Position numbers and translations under genes: made by a program
The notes under the pieces: model-generated
What the model saw: only the letters and a program-made list of their open reading frames with translations
What the model was told of the DNA's origin: nothing
The model's database searches: none
Shown here: positions 17,569 to 25,011 of the stretch, one piece after another
Numbering within the stretch: position 1 is the first letter of the stretch
Layout of the letters: the number at the start of each line of letters is the position of its first letter
Origin: Agathobaculum desmolans ATCC 43058
GTDB taxonomy: Bacteria; Bacillota; Clostridia; Oscillospirales; Butyricicoccaceae
Assembly (NCBI RefSeq): GCF_000701665.1
Contig: NZ_JNJN01000028.1
Location: 1-37,320 of the forward strand
Reading direction: 5' to 3'
DNA length: 37,320 nucleotides

Positions 17569-18450
17569 ATGAGCTTTCTCAACCATCTGATCAGCGGCAT
17601 CAGTCTGGGAAGCATCTACGCGATCATCGCCCTTGGGTATACAATGGTTTACGGTATTGCGAAAATGCTGAACTTTGCCCACGGTGATGTCATTATGGTC
17701 GGCGGGTATATGTGCTTTTGCGCAACAATTTATCTGGGCTGGCCGGCATGGGCCGGCATCGCACTGGCGATCGCGGTATGCACCGTGCTGGGTATGGCGA
17801 TCGAACGGCTGGCGTATAAGCCGCTGCGCATGGCGCCGTCGCTGGCGGTGCTGATCACGGCGATCGGCGTATCCTATCTGCTGCAGAACGCCGCGCTGCT
17901 GATCTGGGGCTCCAGCCCCAAGATGTTTACATCGGTTGTCGGCGGCCAGCCGATCGCCCTGTTCGGCGGCCAGATCATGCTGGCGCCGGTCACCTTGGTG
18001 ACCGTGCTGAGCTGTCTGGTTATCATGGCGGCGCTGGTGCTGTTCACCGGCCACACCAAAATGGGCACGGCGATGCGTGCGGTGTCCGAGGATAAGGGTG
18101 CGGCGCAACTGATGGGCATCAATGTGAATACGACGATTTCGATGACCTTTGCCATTGGCTCCGGCTTGGCGGCGGTGGCAGGTGTGCTGCTTTGCTCGGC
18201 TTATCCGACCCTGATGCCGACCACCGGCGCGATGCCCGGTATCAAGGCGTTTACCGCGGCGGTATTCGGCGGCATCGGCTCGATCCCGGGCGCGTTTGTC
18301 GGCGGGATCCTGCTGGGCGTGATCGAGATTTTCGCCAAGGCGTATATCTCGACCCAGCTTTCGGACGCGATCGTGTTCGCAGTGTTGATCGTGGTGCTGC
18401 TGGTCAAGCCGGACGGCCTGCTCGGCAAGCGCGTGAGTGAGAAAGTTTGA
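17569..18450 (+). CDS. livH: Branched-chain amino-acid ABC transporter permease LivH
   Basis: The 293-residue permease has about eight membrane segments and the family start MSFLNHLISGISLGSIYAII, followed by ALGYTMVYGIAKMLNFAHGD. The ABC-contact loop (about residues 175-195, MRAVSEDKGAAQLMGIN) and the GGIGSIPGAFVGG segment are typical. It forms the channel with LivM. The ATG at 17569 follows GAGGTG by 8 bases; a GTG three codons earlier is less likely. The gene ends 11 bp before livM. Confidence 0.94.
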   Translation: MSFLNHLISGISLGSIYAIIALGYTMVYGIAKMLNFAHGDVIMVGGYMCFCATIYLGWPAWAGIALAIAVCTVLGMAIERLAYKPLRMAPSLAVLITAIGVSYLLQNAALLIWGSSPKMFTSVVGGQPIALFGGQIMLAPVTLVTVLSCLVIMAALVLFTGHTKMGTAMRAVSEDKGAAQLMGINVNTTISMTFAIGSGLAAVAGVLLCSAYPTLMPTTGAMPGIKAFTAAVFGGIGSIPGAFVGGILLGVIEIFAKAYISTQLSDAIVFAVLIVVLLVKPDGLLGKRVSEKV

Positions 18451-18461
18451 GGTGGGCGGAC

Positions 18462-19547
18462 ATGCTGCAAAAATTCAAAAAATATGCGGTCTCCCGCCGG
18501 GGACGGGACAGCCTGCTGTGCTTCGGCATTGTGCTGATTGCTTATATCGCTGTACAGGCGGCGATTGCAGGCGGCGCGCTTTCCAGCCAAATGAAGGGCC
18601 TGTTGGTGCCGATCTGCGCGTATGTGGTTATGGCGATCTCGCTGAACCTGACGGTCGGTATTCTGGGTGAGCTGTCGCTTGGACATGCGGGCTTTATGTC
18701 GGTCGGCGCATTTGCAGGCATTGTAGCGACGACTGCGCTGGCAGAGACCATCCCCTCCGCACCGCTGCGGCTTGCAGCTGCGATGCTGGTGGGCGGCCTG
18801 TGCGCGGCGGTGGCGGGCGTGCTGGTCGGTGTGCCGGTGCTGCGCCTTAAGGGTGACTATCTGGCGATCGTTACGCTGGCCTTTGGCGAGATCATCAAAA
18901 ACATTGTTAATGTGATTTACATCGGTATGGATGGCAGAGGTCTGCATTTTAGTCTGGTTACGCAGAACTTCACGCTGGAAGAGGGCGGTAAAATGATCAT
19001 CAGCGGGCCGATCGGCGTATCCGGCGTAAAAACGCTGTCCACCTTTACCAGCGGCGTGGTTTTGATCCTGATCACAGTGTTCTTTGTGCTCAATCTGATC
19101 AACAGCCGTGCGGGACGGGCGATCATGTCCGTGCGGGACAATAAGATCGCGGCCGATTCGATCGGCATTTCGGTCACCCGGTACAAGCTGCTGGCGTTTG
19201 TCATTTCTGCGGCGTTTGCAGGCATGGCGGGCACGCTGTATGCAATGAACTTTTCGACCGTTACGGCGGCTAAGTTTGATTTTAATACCTCGATCCTGAT
19301 TCTTGTGTTTGTGGTGCTCGGCGGATTGGGCAATATCTGGGGCTCGATCATTGCGGCAGCGCTGCTGACGCTGCTGCCGGAGCTGCTGCGTGAAGTCGGC
19401 GATTATCGGATGCTGATTTACGCGATTTTGCTGATCGGGATGATGCTGTTCAACAATTCCAAGCTCAAGCGCCGCCTGATGGAGCAGCGCAGCCTGAAGC
19501 AGATGGAAAAGCTCGAACAGGCAGCAGACGGAAAGGAGGGCGCGTAA
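18462..19547 (+). CDS. livM: Branched-chain amino-acid ABC transporter permease LivM
   Basis: The 361-residue protein is the second permease, with the LivM hallmarks ISLNLTVGILGELSLGHAGF (about 65-85), the RLKGDYLAIVTLAFGEI segment, the ABC-contact loop (SVRDNKIAADSIGI) and GGLGNIWGSIIGA-like sequence near the end. A charged C-terminal tail rich in Lys, Glu and Gln (about 325-361) is longer than in many relatives. The start at 18462 is supported by GAGGTGG upstream. It ends one base before the livG start. Confidence 0.94.
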   Translation: MLQKFKKYAVSRRGRDSLLCFGIVLIAYIAVQAAIAGGALSSQMKGLLVPICAYVVMAISLNLTVGILGELSLGHAGFMSVGAFAGIVATTALAETIPSAPLRLAAAMLVGGLCAAVAGVLVGVPVLRLKGDYLAIVTLAFGEIIKNIVNVIYIGMDGRGLHFSLVTQNFTLEEGGKMIISGPIGVSGVKTLSTFTSGVVLILITVFFVLNLINSRAGRAIMSVRDNKIAADSIGISVTRYKLLAFVISAAFAGMAGTLYAMNFSTVTAAKFDFNTSILILVFVVLGGLGNIWGSIIAAALLTLLPELLREVGDYRMLIYAILLIGMMLFNNSKLKRRLMEQRSLKQMEKLEQAADGKEGA

Positions 19548-19548
19548 C

Positions 19549-20307
19549 ATGGCAATGCTGGAAGTGACCGAGCTGGGGATTTCGTTCGGCGGCCTGCGCG
19601 CCGTGGACGAACTGAGCATGCGGATCGAAAAAGGCGGGCTGGTCGGTCTGATCGGGCCGAACGGCGCAGGCAAGACCACCGTATTCAATATGCTTACCGG
19701 TGTGTACCGGCCGACAGATGGCGGCATCCGTTTGGACGGGCAGAATCTGGTCGGCAAAAAGCCGCATGAGATCTGCAAAATGGGCGTGGCACGCACGTTT
19801 CAGAACATCCGTCTGTTTTCCAACCTTTCGGTACTGGATAATGTGAAAACCGGCCTGCATAATGAAATCACCTATTCGCTGGCGGAAAGCCTGTTTCACC
19901 TTGGCTCTTACCGGAAAAAGGAGCGCGCGATGGATGAAAAGGCGATGGAGCTGCTCGAGGTATTCGATTTGGGGAACGTGGTGGATTACCGCGCGGCCAA
20001 CCTGCCTTACGGCAAGCAGCGCAAGCTGGAAATCGCCCGCGCACTGGCGACCGAGCCTAAGCTGCTTCTGCTTGATGAGCCGGCGGCCGGCATGAACCCG
20101 AATGAGACCGCCGAGCTGATGGAAACGATCGAGATCGTGCGCCGGCGCTTTGGTGTGACCGTGCTGCTCATCGAGCACGATATGAAGCTGGTATCGGGCA
20201 TCTGTGAATACCTGTATGTGCTCAACTTCGGCCGCCTGCTGGCTGAGGGTGTGCCGGGTGCGGTGCTCAGCAACCCTGAGGTCGTTACGGCCTATCTCGG
20301 TGAATAA
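19549..20307 (+). CDS. livG: Branched-chain amino-acid ABC transporter ATPase LivG
   Basis: The 252-residue ATPase shows Walker A GPNGAGKTT (about residues 36-44), the ARTFQNIRLF Q-loop region, a signature LPYGKQRKLEIARAL in place of LSGGQ (normal for LivG), Walker B LLLLDEPAAGM and the switch histidine in LLIEHDM. It works with LivF to drive LivHM. The ATG is one base beyond the livM stop with GGAGGG upstream. Confidence 0.95.
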   Translation: MAMLEVTELGISFGGLRAVDELSMRIEKGGLVGLIGPNGAGKTTVFNMLTGVYRPTDGGIRLDGQNLVGKKPHEICKMGVARTFQNIRLFSNLSVLDNVKTGLHNEITYSLAESLFHLGSYRKKERAMDEKAMELLEVFDLGNVVDYRAANLPYGKQRKLEIARALATEPKLLLLDEPAAGMNPNETAELMETIEIVRRRFGVTVLLIEHDMKLVSGICEYLYVLNFGRLLAEGVPGAVLSNPEVVTAYLGE

Positions 20308-20325
20308 GGAAGGAGGAAGCAACTG

Positions 20326-21033
20326 ATGGCAATGCTGGAAGTCAAGGATATCAATGTGTACTACGGCCTGATCCACGCGCTGCGCGATGTTTCCTTCGAG
20401 GTCAACGAGGGGGAGGTCGTTGCGCTGATCGGTGCGAACGGTGCGGGTAAGACCACTACGCTGCACACGATCACCGGACTGCTGCCCTCCAGAGGCGGCA
20501 CGGTAACTTTTGAAGGGAAGGATATCACCAAAACGCCCGGGCATGCAATCGTTCGGTTGGGTATGAGCCATGTGCCGGAGGGACGGCGCGTGTTCGCCGG
20601 GCTGACCGTGCGCGAAAACCTTAAGCTGGGTGCCTATACCCGGCCGAAGAGCGAATGGGAGGCCTCCCTGCGCGAGGTATACACGCGGTTTCCCCGGTTG
20701 GAGGAGCGCAAAAATCAGCCGGCGGGCACGCTGTCCGGCGGTGAGCAGCAGATGCTGGCCATGGGCCGCGCGCTGATGGCTAAGCCGCGCATCCTGCTGC
20801 TCGATGAGCCGTCCATGGGTCTGTCGCCGCTGTTCGTCGGTGAAGTGTTCAAAATCATTCAGGAGGTATCCGCTGCCGGCACAACCGTGCTGCTGGTCGA
20901 GCAGAATGCGAAAAAGGCGCTTTCCATTGCGGACCGCGCCTATGTGCTGGAAACCGGGCGGGTGAGCAAATCCGGCCGCGCGGCCGATCTGCTGAATGAT
21001 GACGCGATCAAAAAGGCATATCTGGGTGAATAA
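20326..21033 (+). CDS. livF: Branched-chain amino-acid ABC transporter ATPase LivF
   Basis: The 235-residue ATPase has Walker A GANGAGKTT, the LivF-type SHVPEGRRVFAGLTVRENL segment, signature LSGGEQQMLAMGRAL, Walker B ILLLDEPSMGL and an LLVEQN switch region. It pairs with LivG. The first 17 bases of the coding sequence are the same as those of livG (ATGGCAATGCTGGAAGT). AAGGAGG lies upstream. Thirteen bases separate it from the next gene, which is probably in the same transcript. Confidence 0.95.
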   Translation: MAMLEVKDINVYYGLIHALRDVSFEVNEGEVVALIGANGAGKTTTLHTITGLLPSRGGTVTFEGKDITKTPGHAIVRLGMSHVPEGRRVFAGLTVRENLKLGAYTRPKSEWEASLREVYTRFPRLEERKNQPAGTLSGGEQQMLAMGRALMAKPRILLLDEPSMGLSPLFVGEVFKIIQEVSAAGTTVLLVEQNAKKALSIADRAYVLETGRVSKSGRAADLLNDDAIKKAYLGE

Positions 21034-21046
21034 GGAGGCGGATCGT

Positions 21047-21673
21047 ATGAAACCGTATATCATTACGATTGCCCGGCAGTATGGTTCGGGCGGCAAAACG
21101 GTGGGCAAGATGCTGGCGGAACGGCTGCACATCCCGTTTTATAACCGTGAGATCATCACCATGGCATCCGAGGACAGCGGCATCAATGCCGTGCTGTTTA
21201 CCGATGAGCGGCTCAAGCCTGATTTGATCGGCAGGCTCAAGGCGCGCTATAAAGGGCATGAGCCGCTGCCGAACGATTCCTCCAAGGCGTACCTGCGGGA
21301 TGACGCACTGTTTGATTATCAGGCGAAGATCATCCGCCGGCTGGCGGATCAGGGACCCTGTGTGATGATCGGCCGCTGTGCGGACTATATCCTCAAGGGC
21401 CGTCCGGATGTGGTGCGTGTGTTTGTGCACGCGGATGCGGATTTCTGTTTGGAACAGGCCATGAAGGTGGATTCCCTGCCCGAGCAGGAAGTGATCAAAA
21501 AAATCGCGGAGATCGATGAGTACCGCGCCAAGTATTACAAGCATCACACTGGGAATGATTGGTACGATGCCCGCAACTATGACCTGTCGCTCAATTCCGG
21601 CGTGCTGGGATTTGACGGCGTGGTCGAGGAAATTGTAAAATACATGGAAGTCCGTGCGGAATTCCAAAAATAA
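21047..21673 (+). CDS. Cytidylate kinase-like family protein
   Basis: The 208-residue protein is a P-loop kinase of the cytidylate-kinase-like family (PF13189), with ITIARQYGSGGKTVGKMLAERL at the N-terminus, where the glycine-rich loop replaces a standard Walker A, and GRCADYIL and DEYRAKYYKHHTG further on. Family members may phosphorylate nucleotides, but their substrates are mostly untested and they are distinct from the essential Cmk. An AAGGAGG site and a 13-bp gap to livF put it in the LIV operon, with no obvious functional link. It is followed by the operon terminator, then repeat copy C. Confidence 0.85.
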   Translation: MKPYIITIARQYGSGGKTVGKMLAERLHIPFYNREIITMASEDSGINAVLFTDERLKPDLIGRLKARYKGHEPLPNDSSKAYLRDDALFDYQAKIIRRLADQGPCVMIGRCADYILKGRPDVVRVFVHADADFCLEQAMKVDSLPEQEVIKKIAEIDEYRAKYYKHHTGNDWYDARNYDLSLNSGVLGFDGVVEEIVKYMEVRAEFQK

Positions 21674-21679
21674 TGACAA

Positions 21680-21707
21680 AACCCCTGCGTTGGCTGCGCA
21701 GGGGTTT
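21680..21707 (+). terminator. Terminator of the LIV/cmk-like operon, first copy
   Basis: A 10-bp stem (21680-21689 with 21697-21706) and TTT lie 6 bases after the stop codon. The sequence at 21682-21707 is repeated beyond repeat copy C. Confidence 0.8.
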
Positions 21708-21712
21708 CCAGC

Positions 21713-21923
21713 CTGTCAAAAAATATGTTGCCGATGGGGGTCAGCAATACGCGCGGCAGCGCGCATAAAACAGCATTTGCAGCGCAAATGCATAAAAAGT
21801 CAGGACAAGCGCCTGACTTTTTATACTTTGAGAGAGAAAAAGTTTCAGTACAGGAACTTTTTCTCGTTCGTGTTTGGGCGTAGGCCAAACATAGATTGTC
21901 GGAAAAACAAAGTTTTTCGACAG
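21713..21923 (+). repeat. 211-bp multi-hairpin repeat, copy C
   Basis: Same element as A and B, in the orientation of the upstream operon. Hairpins by position include 21778-21796 (GCATTTGC...), 21794-21822 (AAAAAGTCAGG...), 21834-21864 (GAGAAAAAGTT...), 21870-21890 (GTTTGG...) and 21898-21923. The left end (CTGTCAAAAAA) has one change from the terminal repeat; the right end is intact. Coordinates of single hairpins are approximate to a few bases. Confidence 0.9.
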
Positions 21924-21927
21924 TCTC

Positions 21928-21954
21928 CCCCTACGCTGGCTGCGCAGGGGTTTT
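21928..21954 (+). terminator. Terminator of the LIV/cmk-like operon, second copy
   Basis: Bases 21928-21953 match 21682-21707 at 24 of 26 positions by eye and keep the stem apart from one A/C mismatch, with TTTT after it. Confidence 0.75.
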
Positions 21955-21984
21955 CCTGTGCGGTGAAGTTTCCGCATATTGGTA

Positions 21985-22013
21985 TTGCAGCGCTTGGCAT
22001 GCGGTGGTACAAT
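21985..22013 (+). promoter_or_regulatory. Predicted promoter of the SLH-domain enzyme gene
   Basis: TTGCAG (21985-21990), a 17-bp spacer and TACAAT (22008-22013). The leader would be about 80 nt. Confidence 0.55.
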
Positions 22014-22097
22014 AGCTGCAACCGGCAGAGTCAGGACAGGTATGCGGCGCTGCGGCAGGCGGCACCGGATACGGTCATCACGGACGGGGGAAAGCAA

Positions 22098-24098
22098 ATG
22101 AAACGCATATATCGGTTGGGATTGGGTCTGCTGTGCGCAGGTCTGCTGGCAGCGGGTATTCCGCAGGCGGCTGCGGCGCACTGGGCAGACCAGTCGATTG
22201 ATTTTGTACAGGAGCAGCAATGGATCGATCCGGTTTCGCCGCAGGATTTTGCACCGGATGCACCGGTGTCACGCGCGGCGGTCGTTACGGCGCTGTATCG
22301 GATGAACGGAGCCGCGTGGGAACAGGGGGGGACAGTTCCCGGCTTTGCGGATGTTGCGGCGGAGGATTGCTGTGCGGATGCCGTGTACTGGGCAGCAGCG
22401 CACGGTGTGGTAAACGGTGTCAGTGAAACGGCATTTCGGCCGGGCGACGGGATCACGCGTGAGCAGCTTGCCGCGGTGCTGCAGCGCTTTGCCGACGTCC
22501 GGCAGGAAATTTTTGAGGAGCAGGCGGGCGCAGGTGCAGCGGTGTTTACCGATTGGGCACAGATCCGGCCCTACGCGGTCGAAAGCGTGGATTGGGCTGT
22601 GCGGGCCGGGCTGCTGGAAGGCCGCACAGGCGGAAGGTTTGCGCCGCAGGACGGCTGTACCCGTGCAGAGCTGTCTGTGATTTTAGAGCGGTATGCGATG
22701 CGTCAGTCTGTACTGCTGTCTCCGCAGGACTGGGCGGCAGCGTATTATTCCGCTGCGGAAGAAACCGCCTTCCACACGGATGAGGGCGCGGTGCAGCGCC
22801 GTGTGGAGCGGCAGGATACAGCGGACACAGTGCGCGAAACACAAACCTACACGGATGCGGCAGGGCGCACCGTGCAGACCGGTCGCGTGACCGCCCGCTC
22901 TGCGCTGCCGGCACATGCTGCGGCACAGATAGAGTTGGATGCCGGGGCAGGGACGGTGCGCCGCTATGATGCGGCTGCCGGTCGCTGGCTGGTACAGCCG
23001 CTGCGCAGCGGCACACTGCCGCGCGGCATGTATTTCATCCGCACCGAGACACAGGAGCTGATCCTTGTGACGCCGCAGAGCTATGAAAGACGGGAGAACG
23101 GCATGATCGAGTGGCTGCCTGCGCAGGATGGCGTACTGCAGGTGGCGCAGCGGGAACAGGGGTATTCCCTGATCCTGCGCAGCGGGATGCTGCGGAACGG
23201 TTCTTACAGCGATTACCTGATCGTACGCGCCCCTGCGCCGATGATCGACTGGGGGGATCCCGATGCGGTCAGCCGGTGGGAAAATTACAATTTGACCGAC
23301 CGTAACCGCTGGTGTCTGGATGGATATTATTATCTGGCGCCCTCGACATACTTCCCGTATGGGCGCAATTATTTCCATAACCAGCCGGCGGCGTATATCG
23401 CCTGCAAGATGATGCGTGACCGGCATGATGGCGCTTCCCGTGCACTGGGGCTGGCCATGATGGACGGAATGCGGCGGCAGCAGAATGAACAGGGGTATAT
23501 TCCGGTGCGTTCAGGCAGTGTTTGGCTGCGGGACAGCTACGGCATCGCACCGGGATATTTTGACACCCGGTGGAACAGCGACCTTTGGCTTGGTATGCTG
23601 GATGCAGCGTATCACTTTGGTGTGACGGAGTGGCTGGCCCCGGCGCAGCGGTATGCGGATTTTCTGCTGGTACACGCGGAAGCGCGTCATTTTACGGTGT
23701 CGGACGGTGTGCGTGAGGGCTGGCTGGTGCAGGACTATTGGCATCCGGAGGGGCAGCGCGGCCCAACGCATACCTCGCTCAACCATCATGCTGCGGAGGC
23801 GGTATTCCTGTACCGGATCGCAGCGATGACAGGGGAGGAATCCTACGCTGTGATGGCGGATCGCATGGTGCGCGGCATCGAAGTGACAGCGTCGCGCTGG
23901 ATCAAGCCGAATCACGATTTACATTATTCCTATCGGCCGGACGGCACGTGGGGCGGAACGGATTATCCCGATCTGACCTATTATGATCTGATTGAGCTGC
24001 AGCGCTTATATACGGCGCGGCACGGCACGGCTAACGGAGCCTTGACCCGCTTGATCGCCAGTAAAAAAAGCTGGATGCAGGCGCAGGGTGTGCTGTAA
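22098..24098 (+). CDS. SLH-anchored secreted protein with a predicted alpha/alpha-toroid (six-hairpin) domain
   Basis: The 666-residue protein has a signal peptide (1-26, ending QAAAA), three SLH repeats at about 27-80, 85-140 and 150-210 for binding cell-wall polymers, a linker/beta-rich middle (about 215-390) and a C-terminal helical domain (about 400-655). That domain has repeated hairpins such as WNSDLWLGMLDAAYHFG and THTSLNHHAAEAVFLYRIA, rich in aromatic, Asp and His residues. It resembles the six-hairpin glycosidase superfamily or the C-terminal domain of glucuronyl C5-epimerases; no exact family or catalytic pair could be named. The protein probably acts on surface or dietary polysaccharide. 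The start at 22098 gives the signal peptide and follows GGGGGAAAG. The longer open frame upstream runs through repeat copy C and is not coding. Confidence 0.75.
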   Translation: MKRIYRLGLGLLCAGLLAAGIPQAAAAHWADQSIDFVQEQQWIDPVSPQDFAPDAPVSRAAVVTALYRMNGAAWEQGGTVPGFADVAAEDCCADAVYWAAAHGVVNGVSETAFRPGDGITREQLAAVLQRFADVRQEIFEEQAGAGAAVFTDWAQIRPYAVESVDWAVRAGLLEGRTGGRFAPQDGCTRAELSVILERYAMRQSVLLSPQDWAAAYYSAAEETAFHTDEGAVQRRVERQDTADTVRETQTYTDAAGRTVQTGRVTARSALPAHAAAQIELDAGAGTVRRYDAAAGRWLVQPLRSGTLPRGMYFIRTETQELILVTPQSYERRENGMIEWLPAQDGVLQVAQREQGYSLILRSGMLRNGSYSDYLIVRAPAPMIDWGDPDAVSRWENYNLTDRNRWCLDGYYYLAPSTYFPYGRNYFHNQPAAYIACKMMRDRHDGASRALGLAMMDGMRRQQNEQGYIPVRSGSVWLRDSYGIAPGYFDTRWNSDLWLGMLDAAYHFGVTEWLAPAQRYADFLLVHAEARHFTVSDGVREGWLVQDYWHPEGQRGPTHTSLNHHAAEAVFLYRIAAMTGEESYAVMADRMVRGIEVTASRWIKPNHDLHYSYRPDGTWGGTDYPDLTYYDLIELQRLYTARHGTANGALTRLIASKKSWMQAQGVL

Positions 24099-24123
24099 GC
24101 TACAAGGTATAGGGCAGCAGGTG

Positions 24124-24159
24124 TTTCTCCTGCGGCAGCGGAATCTGCCGCAGGAGAAA
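24124..24159 (+). terminator. Terminator after the SLH-anchored enzyme gene
   Basis: A 15-bp perfect stem (24124-24138 with 24145-24159) has a 6-nt loop and a short AATTT tail. Confidence 0.6.
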
Positions 24160-24184
24160 AATTTGCATAAAATGAAAAAAGGCA

Positions 24185-24213
24185 TTGACAAACGAGTGGA
24201 GAATTGATATACT
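24185..24213 (+). promoter_or_regulatory. Strong promoter of the tRNA operon
   Basis: TTGACA (24185-24190), a 17-bp spacer and TATACT (24208-24213) lie about 20 bases before the first tRNA. Confidence 0.85.
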
Positions 24214-24232
24214 AAATGAGCGTCAGAAACCC

Positions 24233-24306
24233 GCGGGTGTAGTTCAATGGTAGAATGTCAGCCTTCCAAGCTGAACACGTGGGTTCGATTCCCATCACCC
24301 GCTCCA
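24233..24306 (+). tRNA. tRNA-Gly (anticodon TCC)
   Basis: Full cloverleaf with acceptor GCGGGTG/CACCCGC, anticodon stem TCAGC/GCTGA, anticodon TCC at 24265-24267, discriminator T and encoded CCA. Confidence 0.97.
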
Positions 24307-24334
24307 TTTTTTTGTGGGTATTCGGAATTGACAT

Positions 24335-24411
24335 GCGCCAGTAGCTCAGCCGGATAGAGCAACTGCCTTCTAAGCAGTAGGCCGGGGGTTCGAATCCCTC
24401 CTGGCGTGCCA
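24335..24411 (+). tRNA. tRNA-Arg (anticodon TCT)
   Basis: Acceptor GCGCCAG/CTGGCGT, anticodon stem ACTGC/GCAGT around TCT, TTCGAAT T-loop and encoded CCA. Confidence 0.97.
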
Positions 24412-24436
24412 AATTCCGTCTGAAATAACAGGATAT

Positions 24437-24514
24437 GGTGGGTATAGCTCAGTTGGTTAGAGCATCGGATTGTGGTTCCGAGGGTCGAGGGTTCGAGTCC
24501 CTTTACCCACCCCA
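24437..24514 (+). tRNA. tRNA-His (anticodon GTG)
   Basis: The anticodon stem TCGGA/TCCGA encloses GTG. The gene encodes the extra 5' G (G-1, at 24437) facing C73, and CCA. Acceptor GTGGGTA/TACCCAC. Confidence 0.97.
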
Positions 24515-24528
24515 TATTAAGCCCTATG

Positions 24529-24552
24529 ACGCGCTGCCTTGCCGCAGCGCGT
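24529..24552 (+). other. Spacer hairpin between tRNA-His and tRNA-Gln
   Basis: ACGCGCTGC (24529-24537) and GCAGCGCGT (24544-24552) form a perfect 9-bp stem with no T-run after it. It is more likely an RNA-processing or spacer structure than a terminator. Confidence 0.5.
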
Positions 24553-24589
24553 TATACTTAGGGTGCAGGATAGTTCGGCCCAACGATAC

Positions 24590-24664
24590 AGGGGCGTCGC
24601 CAAGCGGTAAGGCATCGGCCTTTGACGCCGACATTCGCTGGTTCGAATCCAGCCGTCCCTGCCA
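24590..24664 (+). tRNA. tRNA-Gln (anticodon TTG)
   Basis: Anticodon stem TCGGC/GCCGA encloses TTG. The acceptor AGGGGCG/CGTCCCT includes one G-T pair. CCA is encoded. Confidence 0.96.
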
Positions 24665-24734
24665 TTTATGGGTTTATGGTTTCTGACCGAAAAAACAGGT
24701 GTATCAGCTTGATATCACCCTTTTTCTTGAATAT

Positions 24735-24810
24735 GCCCCAGTAGCTCAGTCGGCAGAGCACCTGCCTTTTAAGCAGGGTGTCCGGGGTTCGAATCCCCGC
24801 TGGAGCACCA
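24735..24810 (+). tRNA. tRNA-Lys (anticodon TTT), with an acceptor-stem mismatch
   Basis: Anticodon stem CCTGC/GCAGG encloses TTT, the T-stem CGGGG/CCCCG is intact and CCA is encoded. The acceptor strands GCCCCAG and CTGGAGC pair except at 3-70, which is C opposite A. A T at position 3 would give a perfect stem. Confidence 0.94.
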
Positions 24811-24852
24811 ACAAAAATCCTTGTGAAATGTATGTTTCACAAGGATTTTTGT
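24811..24852. terminator. Terminator of the tRNA operon
   Basis: A perfect 18-bp stem (24811-24828 with 24835-24852) with a 6-nt loop, starting one base after the tRNA-Lys CCA. Its A-rich 5' arm and T-rich 3' arm would work in both directions, so it may also stop the minus-strand sugar transferase gene. Confidence 0.85.
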
Positions 24853-25011
24853 TTTACATGACTTTTAAATGTTACCGAGAACAGAACACAATGCCTATTC
24901 TACCTGTTCTGATGTGCATGCCGGTTCTCTGGATTTCTTACAGCAAGATCATCCTTGAAAAAGTTCCCACAGGTGATGTGTCCGGAGAAAACCGGGACGG
25001 CAGCTGTCGAA

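Noticed and set aside
19549-20342. Identical first 17 bases of livG and livF as a regulatory repeat
   Set aside because: They encode the same short start (MAMLEV) common to this ATPase family, and similarity stops soon after.
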